NCBI GenBank assembly: GCA_016707205.1
Contig: JADJHZ010000024.1
Span: 214,501-278,500 of the forward strand
Direction: 5' to 3'
Length of the DNA: 64,000 nt
From: Haliscomenobacter sp.
GTDB taxonomy: Bacteria; Bacteroidota; Bacteroidia; Chitinophagales; Saprospiraceae
Shown here: piece after piece, positions 51,793 through 60,345 of the stretch
Layout: every line of letters begins with the position of its first letter
How positions within the stretch are numbered: position 1 is the stretch's first letter
The notes under the pieces: model-generated
Seen by the model: only the letters and a program-made list of their open reading frames with translations
The model's database searches: none
Told to the model about the DNA's origin: nothing
Translations under genes and position numbers: made by a program

Positions 51793-54063
51793 ATGCCATT
51801 CGATCTTTCCATGATCCAGGCGGTTTATGCAGCTTTCCCCAAGCGCATTGAAGAGGCCAGAGCCGCTTTAGGCCGCCCACTCACCCTGGCCGAAAAAATC
51901 CTTTACGCACACCTGCACGCAGATTCCCCACTCAAGAATTACAACAGAGGCAAGGACTACGTGTTTTTTGCTCCAGACCGGGTTGCGATGCAGGATGCCA
52001 CTGCGCAAATGGCGTTGCTCCAGTTCATGATGTGCGGCCGCGAGACGACGGCGGTGCCCTCCACCGTCCACTGCGATCACCTGATCCAGGCGGAAGTGGG
52101 CGCTGAAGCGGATTTGAAAACCGCCCTCAGCGGCAACTCGGAAGTGTACGACTTCCTGGCCACCGTGTCGAATAAATACGGTATCGGCTTCTGGAAACCA
52201 GGCGCCGGGATCATCCACCAGATCGTTCTGGAAAATTATGCGTTCCCTGGCGGCATGATGATCGGGACGGATTCCCATACCCCCAACGCGGGCGGATTAG
52301 GGATGGTGGCTATCGGGGTCGGCGGCGCCGACGCCGTGGACGTCATGGTCGGCATGCCCTGGGAACTGAAAATGCCCAAACTGATCGGTGTAAAACTCAC
52401 CGGAAAGATGTCGGGATGGACCTCTGCCAAAGACGTGATCCTGAAAGTAGCCGGCATTCTGACGGTAAAAGGCGGTACCGGCGCGATTGTGGAGTACTTT
52501 GGCGACGGCGCCGAATCGATGTCCTGCACCGGCAAAGGAACCATCTGCAACATGGGCGCCGAGATCGGCGCAACGACCTCTACCTTCGGCTATGACGAAT
52601 CCATGAGCCGCTACCTGCGCGCTACGGGAAGAGCGGAAATCGCCGATCTGGCCGACGGCATCCGCCAGCACCTGACTGGCGACCCCGAATGTTACGCCAG
52701 TCCGGAAAAATACTTCGACCAGGTGGTCGAGATCGATCTGAGCGCGTTGGAGCCCCATATCAATGGCCCCTATACGCCAGATCTCGCCTGGCCGATCTCC
52801 AAATTTGCCCAGGCGGTGCGGGAGAACGGATACCCTCAGAAACTGGAAGTGGGCCTTATCGGTTCCTGTACCAACTCGTCGTACGAAGACCTCGACCGGG
52901 CGGCGTCGGTTGCCCGGCAGGCGAAAACAAAGAAACTGAAAGCCAAAGCGGAGTTCACCATCACCCCGGGCTCCGAGCAGATCCGGTACACGGTAGAACG
53001 CGACGGCCAGCTCGCCGTTTTTGAAGAAATTGGCGGGGTCGTTATGGCGAATGCTTGCGGCCCCTGCATCGGCCAATGGGCCCGCCATACCGACGATCCC
53101 AACCGGGCCAACTCCATCATTACTTCCTTCAACCGCAACTTCTCCAAGCGCAACGACGGCAACCCCCAAACCCGCTCCTTCGTGGCTTCTCCGGAAATCG
53201 TCACCGCCATGGCCATTGCCGGCGACCTGACGTTCAACCCGCTGACCGACACCCTCGTCAATGAAGAAGGCCAGGCCGTCAAACTGGACCCACCCAGTGG
53301 GGTGGAATTGCCGTCGAAAGGATTTGCCGTCGAAGACGCCGGCTTTGTAGCCCCGGCCATCCATAGCTTCGCCATTGAAGTCAACGTAGCGCCGGATTCC
53401 AACCGCCTCCAGTTGCTCGATCCGTTTAAGCCTATTACCGCAGCGCAACTCAGCGGCATGCGCATCCTGATCAAAGCAAAGGGAAAGTGCACTACCGACC
53501 ACATCTCCATGGCCGGCCCCTGGCTCGAATTCCGCGGGCACCTGGAAAATATCTCGAAAAATACGTTCATCAGCGCGATCAACGCCTTTAACGGAGAGAT
53601 GAACCACGTGCTGAATTACGTAGAAAACAAGTACCTGGCCGTGCCGGACTCCGGCATCGCTTACCGGAACGCCGGGATCGGGACCGTGGTTTTCGGCGAA
53701 GAAAACTACGGAGAAGGATCTTCCCGGGAACACGCCGCCATGCAGCCCCGCTTCCTGGGCGTTAAGGCCGTGGTCGTGAAATCCTTTGCCCGGATACACG
53801 AAACCAACCTGAAAAAACAAGGCATGCTGGCCCTGACCTTTGCCCATCCGGAGAATTACGACAAAATCCGCCAGGACGATACGATTTCCATCCTGGGGTT
53901 TGAATCGATGGCGCCAGGCGTGCCGCTACAGGTGGAATTGCATCATGCCGATGGGACAACAGATCGCTTCGACGTAGCGCATACCTACAACGAGCAACAG
54001 ATTGAATGGGTCCGCGCAGGCTCCGCCCTGAACAAGATCCGCTCAGAGAGCGGGTTGGCGTAA
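51793..54063 (+). CDS. acn: Aconitate hydratase (mitochondrial-type)
   Basis: A 756-residue TCA-cycle enzyme converting citrate to isocitrate. The [4Fe-4S] ligands are Cys359 (LIGSCTNSSYED), Cys422 and Cys425 (NACGPCIGQW). TDSHTPNAGGLGMVAIGVGG and TSFNRNFSKRNDGNPQTRSF are active-site stretches; the C-terminal swivel domain has GEGSSREHAAMQPRFLGVKA. Length and motifs match the mitochondrial/AcnA-like group common in Bacteroidota rather than AcnB. The start at 51793 gives MPFDLSMIQAVYAAFPKRIE. A strong terminator follows. Confidence 0.96.
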   Translation: MPFDLSMIQAVYAAFPKRIEEARAALGRPLTLAEKILYAHLHADSPLKNYNRGKDYVFFAPDRVAMQDATAQMALLQFMMCGRETTAVPSTVHCDHLIQAEVGAEADLKTALSGNSEVYDFLATVSNKYGIGFWKPGAGIIHQIVLENYAFPGGMMIGTDSHTPNAGGLGMVAIGVGGADAVDVMVGMPWELKMPKLIGVKLTGKMSGWTSAKDVILKVAGILTVKGGTGAIVEYFGDGAESMSCTGKGTICNMGAEIGATTSTFGYDESMSRYLRATGRAEIADLADGIRQHLTGDPECYASPEKYFDQVVEIDLSALEPHINGPYTPDLAWPISKFAQAVRENGYPQKLEVGLIGSCTNSSYEDLDRAASVARQAKTKKLKAKAEFTITPGSEQIRYTVERDGQLAVFEEIGGVVMANACGPCIGQWARHTDDPNRANSIITSFNRNFSKRNDGNPQTRSFVASPEIVTAMAIAGDLTFNPLTDTLVNEEGQAVKLDPPSGVELPSKGFAVEDAGFVAPAIHSFAIEVNVAPDSNRLQLLDPFKPITAAQLSGMRILIKAKGKCTTDHISMAGPWLEFRGHLENISKNTFISAINAFNGEMNHVLNYVENKYLAVPDSGIAYRNAGIGTVVFGEENYGEGSSREHAAMQPRFLGVKAVVVKSFARIHETNLKKQGMLALTFAHPENYDKIRQDDTISILGFESMAPGVPLQVELHHADGTTDRFDVAHTYNEQQIEWVRAGSALNKIRSESGLA

Positions 54064-54087
54064 TCCACGCTCAGAACAGGACAAAAC

Positions 54088-54128
54088 AAGGCCCGTCTCG
54101 CCCAAATCTGCCCGGCGAGACGGGCCTT
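54088..54128. terminator. Intrinsic terminator after aconitase
   Basis: AAGGCCCGTCTCGCC (54088-54102) and GGCGAGACGGGCCTT (54114-54128) form a perfect 15-bp stem with an 11-base loop, followed by CCTTTTG. Confidence 0.88.
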
Positions 54129-54187
54129 CCTTTTGCGATCCTTTTATTCCCCACCCTATTGGACACTTTCGTTTTCCGGGCATCCAC

Positions 54188-54207
54188 ACCTTCCAGGTTT
54201 GGCAAAC
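54188..54207. repeat. Half copy of dispersed palindrome
   Basis: ACCTTCCAGGTTTGGCAAAC resembles one arm plus loop of the palindrome at 1830-1860. The second arm is degenerate (GTTCC). Confidence 0.5.
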
Positions 54208-54324
54208 GTTCCAAAAACGTCCAGTAAGGTAGTGCATCCCGCTTTTAACCCATTTTGAAGCGAGGAAGAATTCCTTATTGATTATATTGGTTGCGGATTT
54301 TTTTTCACTAAAACCTTAATTAAC

Positions 54325-54756
54325 ATGCTCAAGGAATTCAAAGCGTTTGCAATGCAGGGCAACATGCTCGACATGGCCATCGGGATTATTATCGGCGCGG
54401 CATTTGGGACCATCGTCACCTCTTTGGTGAACGACATCCTGATGCCTTTGTTGGCCATCATTACCAATAGCCCGGATTTCAGCAACCTATTTGTTCTGCT
54501 GAAAGCGCCCGAAGGCGCCGACGTCAATATGGCCTCAGTGGATGAAATCCGAAAAGCGGGGGGCGTTGTGCTGGCCTACGGCGTATTCATCAATGCCGTG
54601 ATCTCCTTCCTGATCGTGGCCATGGCCTTGTTCTTCGTCGTCAAAGGCATGAATAAAATGAAAAAAGCCGAGGCGCCTGCCCCCGCACCCGCTCCTGCAG
54701 GTCCGACCACGGAAGAGCTTTTGGCGGAGATACGGGATTTATTGAAGAAGGGGTGA
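54325..54756 (+). CDS. mscL: Large-conductance mechanosensitive channel MscL
   Basis: A 143-residue inner-membrane channel that opens under hypo-osmotic shock. The N-terminal helix MLKEFKAFAMQGNMLDMAIG and TM1 (IIIGAAFGTIVTSLVNDILM) are typical; the periplasmic loop (about 50-77) is followed by TM2 (AYGVFINAVISFLIVAMALF), then a Pro-Ala linker (PAPAPAPAG) and the cytoplasmic helix bundle TTEELLAEIRDLLKKG. All parts of MscL are present. Confidence 0.95.
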   Translation: MLKEFKAFAMQGNMLDMAIGIIIGAAFGTIVTSLVNDILMPLLAIITNSPDFSNLFVLLKAPEGADVNMASVDEIRKAGGVVLAYGVFINAVISFLIVAMALFFVVKGMNKMKKAEAPAPAPAPAGPTTEELLAEIRDLLKKG

Positions 54757-54785
54757 TTGGGTGGTTGAGTGGTTGGGGATGTTCC

Positions 54786-54880
54786 AAAAGGCAGTTATTG
54801 TTCTGGGTTTAAAATTTAATTTTTTTCATCCCCTTTTAAAGGAAAAAAAATTCTTGACATCGTGGGCAATAACTGGTTTT
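54786..54880. other. Long-range inverted repeat after mscL
   Basis: AAAAGGCAGTTATTG (from 54786) pairs with CAATAACTGGTTTT (ending about 54881) with one mismatch or bulge, and inside it a T-rich and an A-rich tract (54817-54850) can pair too. It may be the mscL terminator or a structured RNA. No gene is seen in 54757-55008. Confidence 0.4.
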
Positions 54881-55008
54881 GAAGCAGCCCCACCCTTGAA
54901 CTTCTGAAATAAAAAGGCGTAACTTGGGGAAGAACAAAATAGCGAACATGTGATGAAATGGATTCGGAGCGTACTCGCTGATTCTTAACCTAAAACGCTA
55001 TAATCGTG

Positions 55009-55440
55009 ATGCAGAAAGCTTTTTTATCCGCCTTGGTTCCTGCCTTCTTTTTCTTTACCGCCTGTACCGCCCAAAATCCCCCGAACCAAGCCGTAGGAGG
55101 CGACCGCGATGCGCACGGATGCATTGGCTCTGCAGGCTACGTGTGGTCCGCTCTGAAAGGAGATTGCATCCGGCTATTTGAAGACGGCATCCGCCTGAAC
55201 CCCCAGGATAAAAGCCTGGACCAAACCACCTCCGCCTTTATCGTTTTCAAGTCGCCCGACGAAGATGCCCAGGCAGAGCTCTTCTTACCTGGCCAGCCGG
55301 CGGTCCTGCTCCCGAGGGTAGGCAAAAACGATGCAGGGACCTGGAAAAACAAAAAATATACGCTGAAACAATGGCGGGGGGTGTACTCCCTGGAAACCCG
55401 CAAGGGGCTGTTGTTGTATCAGGGAAATGGAGGGAAGTAA
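55009..55440 (+). CDS. Small lipoprotein, hypothetical
   Basis: A 143-residue protein with lipobox FFFTAC. The mature part has DAHGCIGSAGYVWSALKGDC then IRLFEDGIRLNP, a Cys-pair segment shared by a group of uncharacterised Bacteroidota lipoproteins, and a small beta-rich C-terminus (AELFLPGQPAVLLP, KYTLKQWRGVYSLE). The ATG at 55009 is preferred to the adjacent GTG. Function unknown. Confidence 0.7.
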   Translation: MQKAFLSALVPAFFFFTACTAQNPPNQAVGGDRDAHGCIGSAGYVWSALKGDCIRLFEDGIRLNPQDKSLDQTTSAFIVFKSPDEDAQAELFLPGQPAVLLPRVGKNDAGTWKNKKYTLKQWRGVYSLETRKGLLLYQGNGGK

Positions 55441-55886
55441 GGATTAAGAAAAATGCGGTTTAATCCTTTTGCCCTTGCATCGGCGCCAATTTGCTTCCGC
55501 GTTTTTGAATACGATTTACTTCCGAAAGCATCTATCGGCTAATCATAAAAAATAGAAAATTTGCAGAGCGCATCCTCCGGGCTTCCTCATGAAAAACGGG
55601 GGCTTTAAGCCAGGGAGATGCCTCTAACCGCACGCCGGTCGGGGGACCGGCTAATAATTCCGCACGAAATCTGAGGATTTCGGCGAACAGGGTTTTATCA
55701 AACCAACAGCCATCCCTTACATCCCTTACATCCTTTACATCCTCTACATCCTCTACATCCTCTACATCCTTTACATCCCTTACATCCTTTTCATCCTCCA
55801 CATCCTCTCCCCTTAATTCCAAGTTTTTTCTGCTTGTTTTCGATAACTTCGGAAAATTGCGTTTCTTAGTCGGCAAAATTTGCCAA
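55441..55886. repeat. Repeat-rich intergenic region (paired hairpins and 9-mer array)
   Basis: 55634-55682 is a paired-hairpin element (GCCGGTC-GGGG-GACCGGC then CGAAATC-TGAG-GATTTCG), the inverse of the copy at 10718-10766. 55711-55809 is an 11-unit nonamer array (CATCCCTTA, CATCCTTTA, CATCCTCTA variants). On the reverse strand the array reads as repeating Asp-Val-Lys/Glu/Arg, but this frame has no gene features. TAACTTCG at 55844-55851 is a possible -7 box for the permease gene. Confidence 0.8.
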
Positions 55887-57557
55887 ATGAACCTGAATAC
55901 CCTATTTCGCCAGAAACCTATTGACGGCCTTCACCCGGAGGCAGACCTCCACGGCGCGGGTTTGCGCAGAACTCTTGGCGTACGCGACCTCACGTTCATG
56001 GGAATTGCGGCCGTAATCGGCGCAGGGATTTTTTCCACGATCGGGAATGCGGCGTACAATGGCGGACCGGGCGTTATTTTTCTATTTTTGATTACCGCCG
56101 TTACGTGCGGGTTCACGGCGTTGTGCTATGCCGAATTTGCATCGCGGGTACCCGTGTCGGGCAGCGCATATACGTATTCCTACGTCACTTTTGGAGAGAT
56201 CGTCGCCTGGATCATCGGCTGGGCCTTGATCCTGGAATACGCCATTGGCAATATTGTGGTAGCCATTTCCTGGAGTTCCTACTTCAACAATATTCTGCAA
56301 GCGATAAATATCCATTTGCCGGAATGGCTGACTATAGGGTATCAGCCGGCCCAAATAGCTTATGAACAGGCGCTGGCAGCAGGAGAATCAACCGAGGGAA
56401 TGGCTTTTTTAGTTGCGCCTGCGATTAACGGGTTCAAATTCATCATCAACTTGCCTGCCTTACTGGTGGTCATTTTTGTCACCTGGCTCGCATTGATTGG
56501 GATCAAAGAAAGTAAGAATAGCGCCAATGCCATGGTGTGGCTGAAGATCGTTATTCTGCTTTTTGTCGTGGGGGTAGGACTTGGTTATATTTTTGCTAAC
56601 GATACCACCGGCAACTGGACGCCCTTTCTTCCCAACGGTATGACGGGGGTCATGAGGGGCGTGTCGGCGGTCTTTTTTGCGTATATCGGCTTCGACGCCA
56701 TTTCCACCACCGCTGAGGAATGCAAAAACCCGCAGCGCGATCTGCCCCGGGCCATGATCTACTCCCTGCTCATTTGTACCGTCATTTACGTCATCACCAC
56801 CCTGGTCATCACCGGCATGGTGAACTATTCCGAGTTTGTTGGCGTGACGGACCCCATCGCGTTTGTGTTTGAGCGGCTGAACATGAGCCGTATCGGCTTT
56901 GTAGTGTCGGTTAGCGCCGTGGTGGCGGCCACCAGCGTATTGTTAGTCTTCCAACTCGGCCAACCCCGAATTTGGATGAGCATGAGCCGGGATGGACTGC
57001 TGCCGAAGAAATTTTCCAAGATCCATCCCAAATACCATACGCCTGGATTTTCCACGATCGTGACCGGCCTGCTGGTGGGTATCCCGGTAGTCTTTATCGA
57101 CGACCTGCTGGTGACGGACCTCACCAGTATCGGCACCCTTTTCGCGTTCTTCCTGGTGTGCGGGGGCGTGTTGCTGCTGCCCAAGGTGGAAAAAGAACCC
57201 GGGAAGTTTAGTCTCCCTTATATTAATGCCAAGTTCATCGTTCCAATCTTGGCAGCTGTATTTATCTATGGCTTCCGGGGGCGGATTGGCGCCGCCTTTG
57301 CCAATATCGGCCACGAAGGGTACCAAGAGCTTCTGTTCCTGATCTTTGTCGCCCTGGCTATCGGCATGGCGGTGATGTCCTTCCTGCGCAACTTTTCCCT
57401 CATCCCCGTGTTGGGCTTGCTTTCCTGCGCTTACCTGATGATCGAAATCCCGGCCAAAAGCTGGCTGGTATTTTTCGGCTGGATGGGCGTGGGGCTGCTG
57501 ATCTATTTCATGTACAGCTACCGGAACAGCCACTTGGCGGTGGACGGTGGGCGGTAG
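55887..57557 (+). CDS. APC family amino acid permease
   Basis: A 556-residue inner-membrane transporter with about 12-14 hydrophobic helices. The first is preceded by LRRTLGVRDLTFMGIAAVIG and continues AGIFSTIGNAA, the substrate-binding unwound helix of APC transporters (GAGIF). YAEFASRVPVSGSAYTYSYV and FFAYIGFDAISTTAEECKNP are the CAT-subfamily signatures, so cationic or other amino acids are likely substrates. The ATG at 55887 (MNLNTLFRQKPIDG) is chosen since upstream residues have no conservation. Confidence 0.92.
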   Translation: MNLNTLFRQKPIDGLHPEADLHGAGLRRTLGVRDLTFMGIAAVIGAGIFSTIGNAAYNGGPGVIFLFLITAVTCGFTALCYAEFASRVPVSGSAYTYSYVTFGEIVAWIIGWALILEYAIGNIVVAISWSSYFNNILQAINIHLPEWLTIGYQPAQIAYEQALAAGESTEGMAFLVAPAINGFKFIINLPALLVVIFVTWLALIGIKESKNSANAMVWLKIVILLFVVGVGLGYIFANDTTGNWTPFLPNGMTGVMRGVSAVFFAYIGFDAISTTAEECKNPQRDLPRAMIYSLLICTVIYVITTLVITGMVNYSEFVGVTDPIAFVFERLNMSRIGFVVSVSAVVAATSVLLVFQLGQPRIWMSMSRDGLLPKKFSKIHPKYHTPGFSTIVTGLLVGIPVVFIDDLLVTDLTSIGTLFAFFLVCGGVLLLPKVEKEPGKFSLPYINAKFIVPILAAVFIYGFRGRIGAAFANIGHEGYQELLFLIFVALAIGMAVMSFLRNFSLIPVLGLLSCAYLMIEIPAKSWLVFFGWMGVGLLIYFMYSYRNSHLAVDGGR

Positions 57558-57680
57558 ACGGGAGATAGGATTAAACCATTTGAACCTTGAACCTTTATAA
57601 CGCCGGAACGCCTTGCCCTTCCTTCCCGGCTTGAACCAGACCAGGTTTGTGCGTATCTTTGAACAAAAGAACCGCAGCCT

Positions 57681-57890
57681 ATGGCTTCTCCGTTTCCCGG
57701 GATGGACCCCGTGTTGCCGGTCCCGCTCAAAGCTCCCGATCCCGACGTGCCGCTGGATTTGGGCCAGGTGCTTCGCATTGTCTACGAGCGGAGCTTGTAC
57801 CAGTTGTCTATTGATTATACCCAATTGCCTCCTCCCCCGGAATTTACGGAAAGCGACCTGGAGTGGATGCGGTCGGTGATAAAAAGATGA
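57681..57890 (+). pseudogene. DUF4058 remnant, N- and C-terminus joined
   Basis: A 69-codon frame begins MASPFPGMDP, the invariant start of DUF4058 proteins (usually MPSPFPGMDPYLE, about 250-300 aa), and at once continues VLPVPLKAPDPDVPLDLGQV then YERSLYQLSIDYTQLPPPP, the conserved C-terminus. About 200 internal residues are absent, and the joint is in frame. It is a deletion relic. A stable mini-protein is possible but not supported. Confidence 0.8.
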
Positions 57891-57932
57891 TTAAATAGTG
57901 TTTTTCTGGAGACAATCAAAGCATCTCACTTG

Positions 57933-58289
57933 TCATATTTTTCTCCTCCTCACCTTATTCCGATTAACGGTGATAAATTCATTTTCTCTTTCCGATTGAA
58001 ATTCAAGTATTTCAGCCAGTAGTTTTTTCAAAAAAAGTATTATTGTTGGATAATCGGTCTTTTTATATCGCAAGAAAATTACCGTAAGCCCCTTTACCCG
58101 ATGAGAATGCACCCATTCACCGAAGTCCTTGTCTTCCGTTAATAGAATTTGATTGCGCTCTTTGACTAATTGAATAACCTGCTCATCCGGAATTCCAGGG
58201 GCAATTTCCTGTATCCATTCCATATGGTACCCCTCAGAACGCAACTCTCGAACGATGTTCCCGTTTAGCCCCTCGTCTGCGATGATCAT
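57933..58289 (-). CDS. DUF5615 PIN-like toxin
   Basis: A 118-residue PIN-like protein. It begins MIIADEGLNGNIVRELRSEG, where the first Asp matches the PIN metal ligand, and contains LLTEDKDFGEWVHSHRVKGL, the second acidic cluster. DUF5615 proteins are predicted RNases acting as toxins with DUF433 antitoxins. The ATG at 58289 is one base after the antitoxin stop, so the genes are coupled; an in-frame TTG at 58304 would overlap. Confidence 0.85.
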   Translation of the reverse strand: MIIADEGLNGNIVRELRSEGYHMEWIQEIAPGIPDEQVIQLVKERNQILLTEDKDFGEWVHSHRVKGLTVIFLRYKKTDYPTIILFLKKLLAEILEFQSERENEFITVNRNKVRRRKI

Positions 58290-58290
58290 A

Positions 58291-58521
58291 TCAGGGGGAT
58301 ACAATTACTTCTTCGGTTTCTACCATGGCAGCAGCATAACCGATTGCGGCTAAAATATCATCAAAGGTAATATGCGGATACATCTCCAAAATTTCTTTGA
58401 ACTCATATCCCCCTGCGATTTTATTCAGAATAAGTTCAACGGTTATTCGGGTACCCTTAACCACCGGTTTGCCGAGCATGATTTTAGGGTTCGCCTCGAT
58501 TCGGTCTCGATAATCAATCAT
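58291..58521 (-). CDS. DUF433 antitoxin
   Basis: A 76-residue protein: YRDRIEANPKIMLGKPVVKG then TRITVELILNKIAGGYEFKE, the typical DUF433 signature (xNPxIMxGKPVIKGTRIxVxxIL), with a predicted winged helix-turn-helix. It is the DNA-binding and toxin-neutralising partner of the DUF5615 protein that follows and probably represses the operon. Confidence 0.88.
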   Translation of the reverse strand: MIDYRDRIEANPKIMLGKPVVKGTRITVELILNKIAGGYEFKEILEMYPHITFDDILAAIGYAAAMVETEEVIVSP

Positions 58522-58612
58522 AACAATAAATTAAGTTGAACGCGATTCCTCTTTCTTTGTAAACAATCTTGCCGGAAAGAAAAGTTCAAATAAAAAAGCT
58601 GGCGTCATGTCC

Positions 58613-60272
58613 TTACTTCTCTTCTGCTTTAATAAACGCCTCTTTTCCTCCAACCACCGTCCTCAATACCTCGACTTCTTTGATTTTTTCCGGACTGATT
58701 TTCAGCAAATTTTCTGAAAGGACCACCAAATCGGCATATAAACCGGGCCGCAAAACGCCGAGATCCTCCTCCTGAAATCCGGCATAAGCATTATTGGCGG
58801 TATAACAACGGAGGGCTTCCTCTACGGAAATCTTCTCTTGCGGTACCCATCCGCCGGGGTTTTTTCCCATCCAGCGTTTGGCGGGTAACGGCGGCGTAGA
58901 TTCCTTCCAGCGGGGAAAGGGGCGCCACGGTCCAGTCGGAGCCGAACGTCAGCTTGGCGCTGGCGTCGAGCAGGGAGCGGAAGGCATACGTGGTTTTGAT
59001 GCGTTCGGGGCCAATGCGCTTTTCCGCCCAGCGGCCGTCGTCGATGGCATGATAAGGCTGCATGGAAGGGATAACGCCCAGCTCGGCAAACTGGGAAATG
59101 GCCTTGCGCGTCAGGTGCTGGGCATGTTCGATGCGGAAACGGCGGTCGCGGGGGCCGTTCAGGGCTTCCGCTTCGGAGTAGACGCCGAGCAGCCAGTCGT
59201 TGGCGCGGTCGCCAATGGCGTGGACCGCCACGTGCAGCTTGGCGGAGTCGGCCTTCAGTATCCATTCCCTGAGTTGCAGGGTATCATTCACGAGGAGTCC
59301 GCTGGTGTTGGGCTCGTCGTCGTAAGGCGCATAAAACCAGGCCGTGGTAGAACCCAGGGAGCCATCGACAAAGCCTTTCAGCCCGCCCCAGCGCAGCATG
59401 GCATCGCCCCGGCCGTTGCCGGCAACGTACTCCGCCATACGGGCCCAAGCGCCGACAGGAACCATGGAATAGATCCGGACTTTTAATTTGCCTGCATTGC
59501 GCCGGTAGGTCTCCAGGTCGGTAAACCCTCCATAACTCCCGACATCGTGCACCTGGGTTACGCCAAGGGAAAGGGCATGGTCCATCGCCCGGACCAGGGC
59601 CTCGTCGAGGGCCTCGGGGCTGGCCTCCGGAATGGCGGGGTAGATCAACCCCATCGCTTCGTCTTTAAAAATCCCGGTTGGGCTCCCTTCGGCATCCCGA
59701 ACAATGGTTCCGCCGGCTACTTCTTTGGTTTGCTTGCCTACCTTGGCCAGGCGCATTGCCAGCGAGTTGGCGAGTGCCATATGGCCGTCGAGCCGATTGA
59801 CGAACACGGGGTTGCGCGCCGTCACGCTGTCGATCCACTCCTTCTTCGGCAATTCCCCGCCCCAGGTCTCATGGTCCCAGTCGCCTCCGGTGATCCAGCG
59901 CCCTTCCGGCAAGTTGCGGGCAAAATCCGCCAGGCGCTGAATGAATTCCTGCGGGGTTTTGGCGGAGCGCAAATCGACACTCGCCAGCTGGAACCCACCA
60001 GAAAGAAAATGCGTATGGTTGTCGATAAACCCCGGCACAACAAACCGGCCTTCCAGGTCGACCACTCTGGTGCGCGGGCCTTTATGCAGGTTCGCATCCC
60101 CGCCTACATACAGGATCTTGTCGCCTTTGACCGCCAGGACACTGGCAGATGGCTGCGCAGAGTCGCCCGTCCAAATAACGGCGTTTAGGTAAAGGACATC
60201 CGCCGCTTCGCGGGCGTTTTGGCAAGACTGCAAAAACAGGAGGCCTGCCAGGAAAGATGTTTTTAATTCCAT
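58613..60272 (-). pseudogene. Amidohydrolase (YtcJ-like) lipoprotein, single frameshift
   Basis: A gene for about 550 residues read in two frames. The first (60272 to about 58860) starts with a lipoprotein signal (LLFLQSC) and shows VPGFIDNHTHFLSGG (metal His pair), GDWDHETWGG, VHAIGDRANDWLL and LTFGSDWTVAPLSPLEGIYA. The frame breaks at DGK: the reverse strand has six A at 58860-58865 where five give GKNPGGWVPQEKISVEEALR, which continues in the second frame to 58613. Both parts match YtcJ-like amidohydrolases (amide-bond or ester hydrolases using zinc). The substrate is unknown. Confidence 0.87.
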
Positions 60273-60345
60273 TTAAACGTTGGGGACTTTATTTAAGGCT
60301 TTTTTGTATCGAATGCGCTATGAATTAAATTACCGTCTTCCTGTT

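Noticed and set aside
52297..53847. 516-codon reverse frame opposite aconitase
   Set aside because: Aconitase carries all catalytic cysteines and conserved blocks; the opposite frame is a composition artefact.
55532..55876. 114-codon reverse frame with Asp-Val repeats
   Set aside because: It is made of the nonamer array and the paired-hairpin repeat; no start signal or homologous domain.
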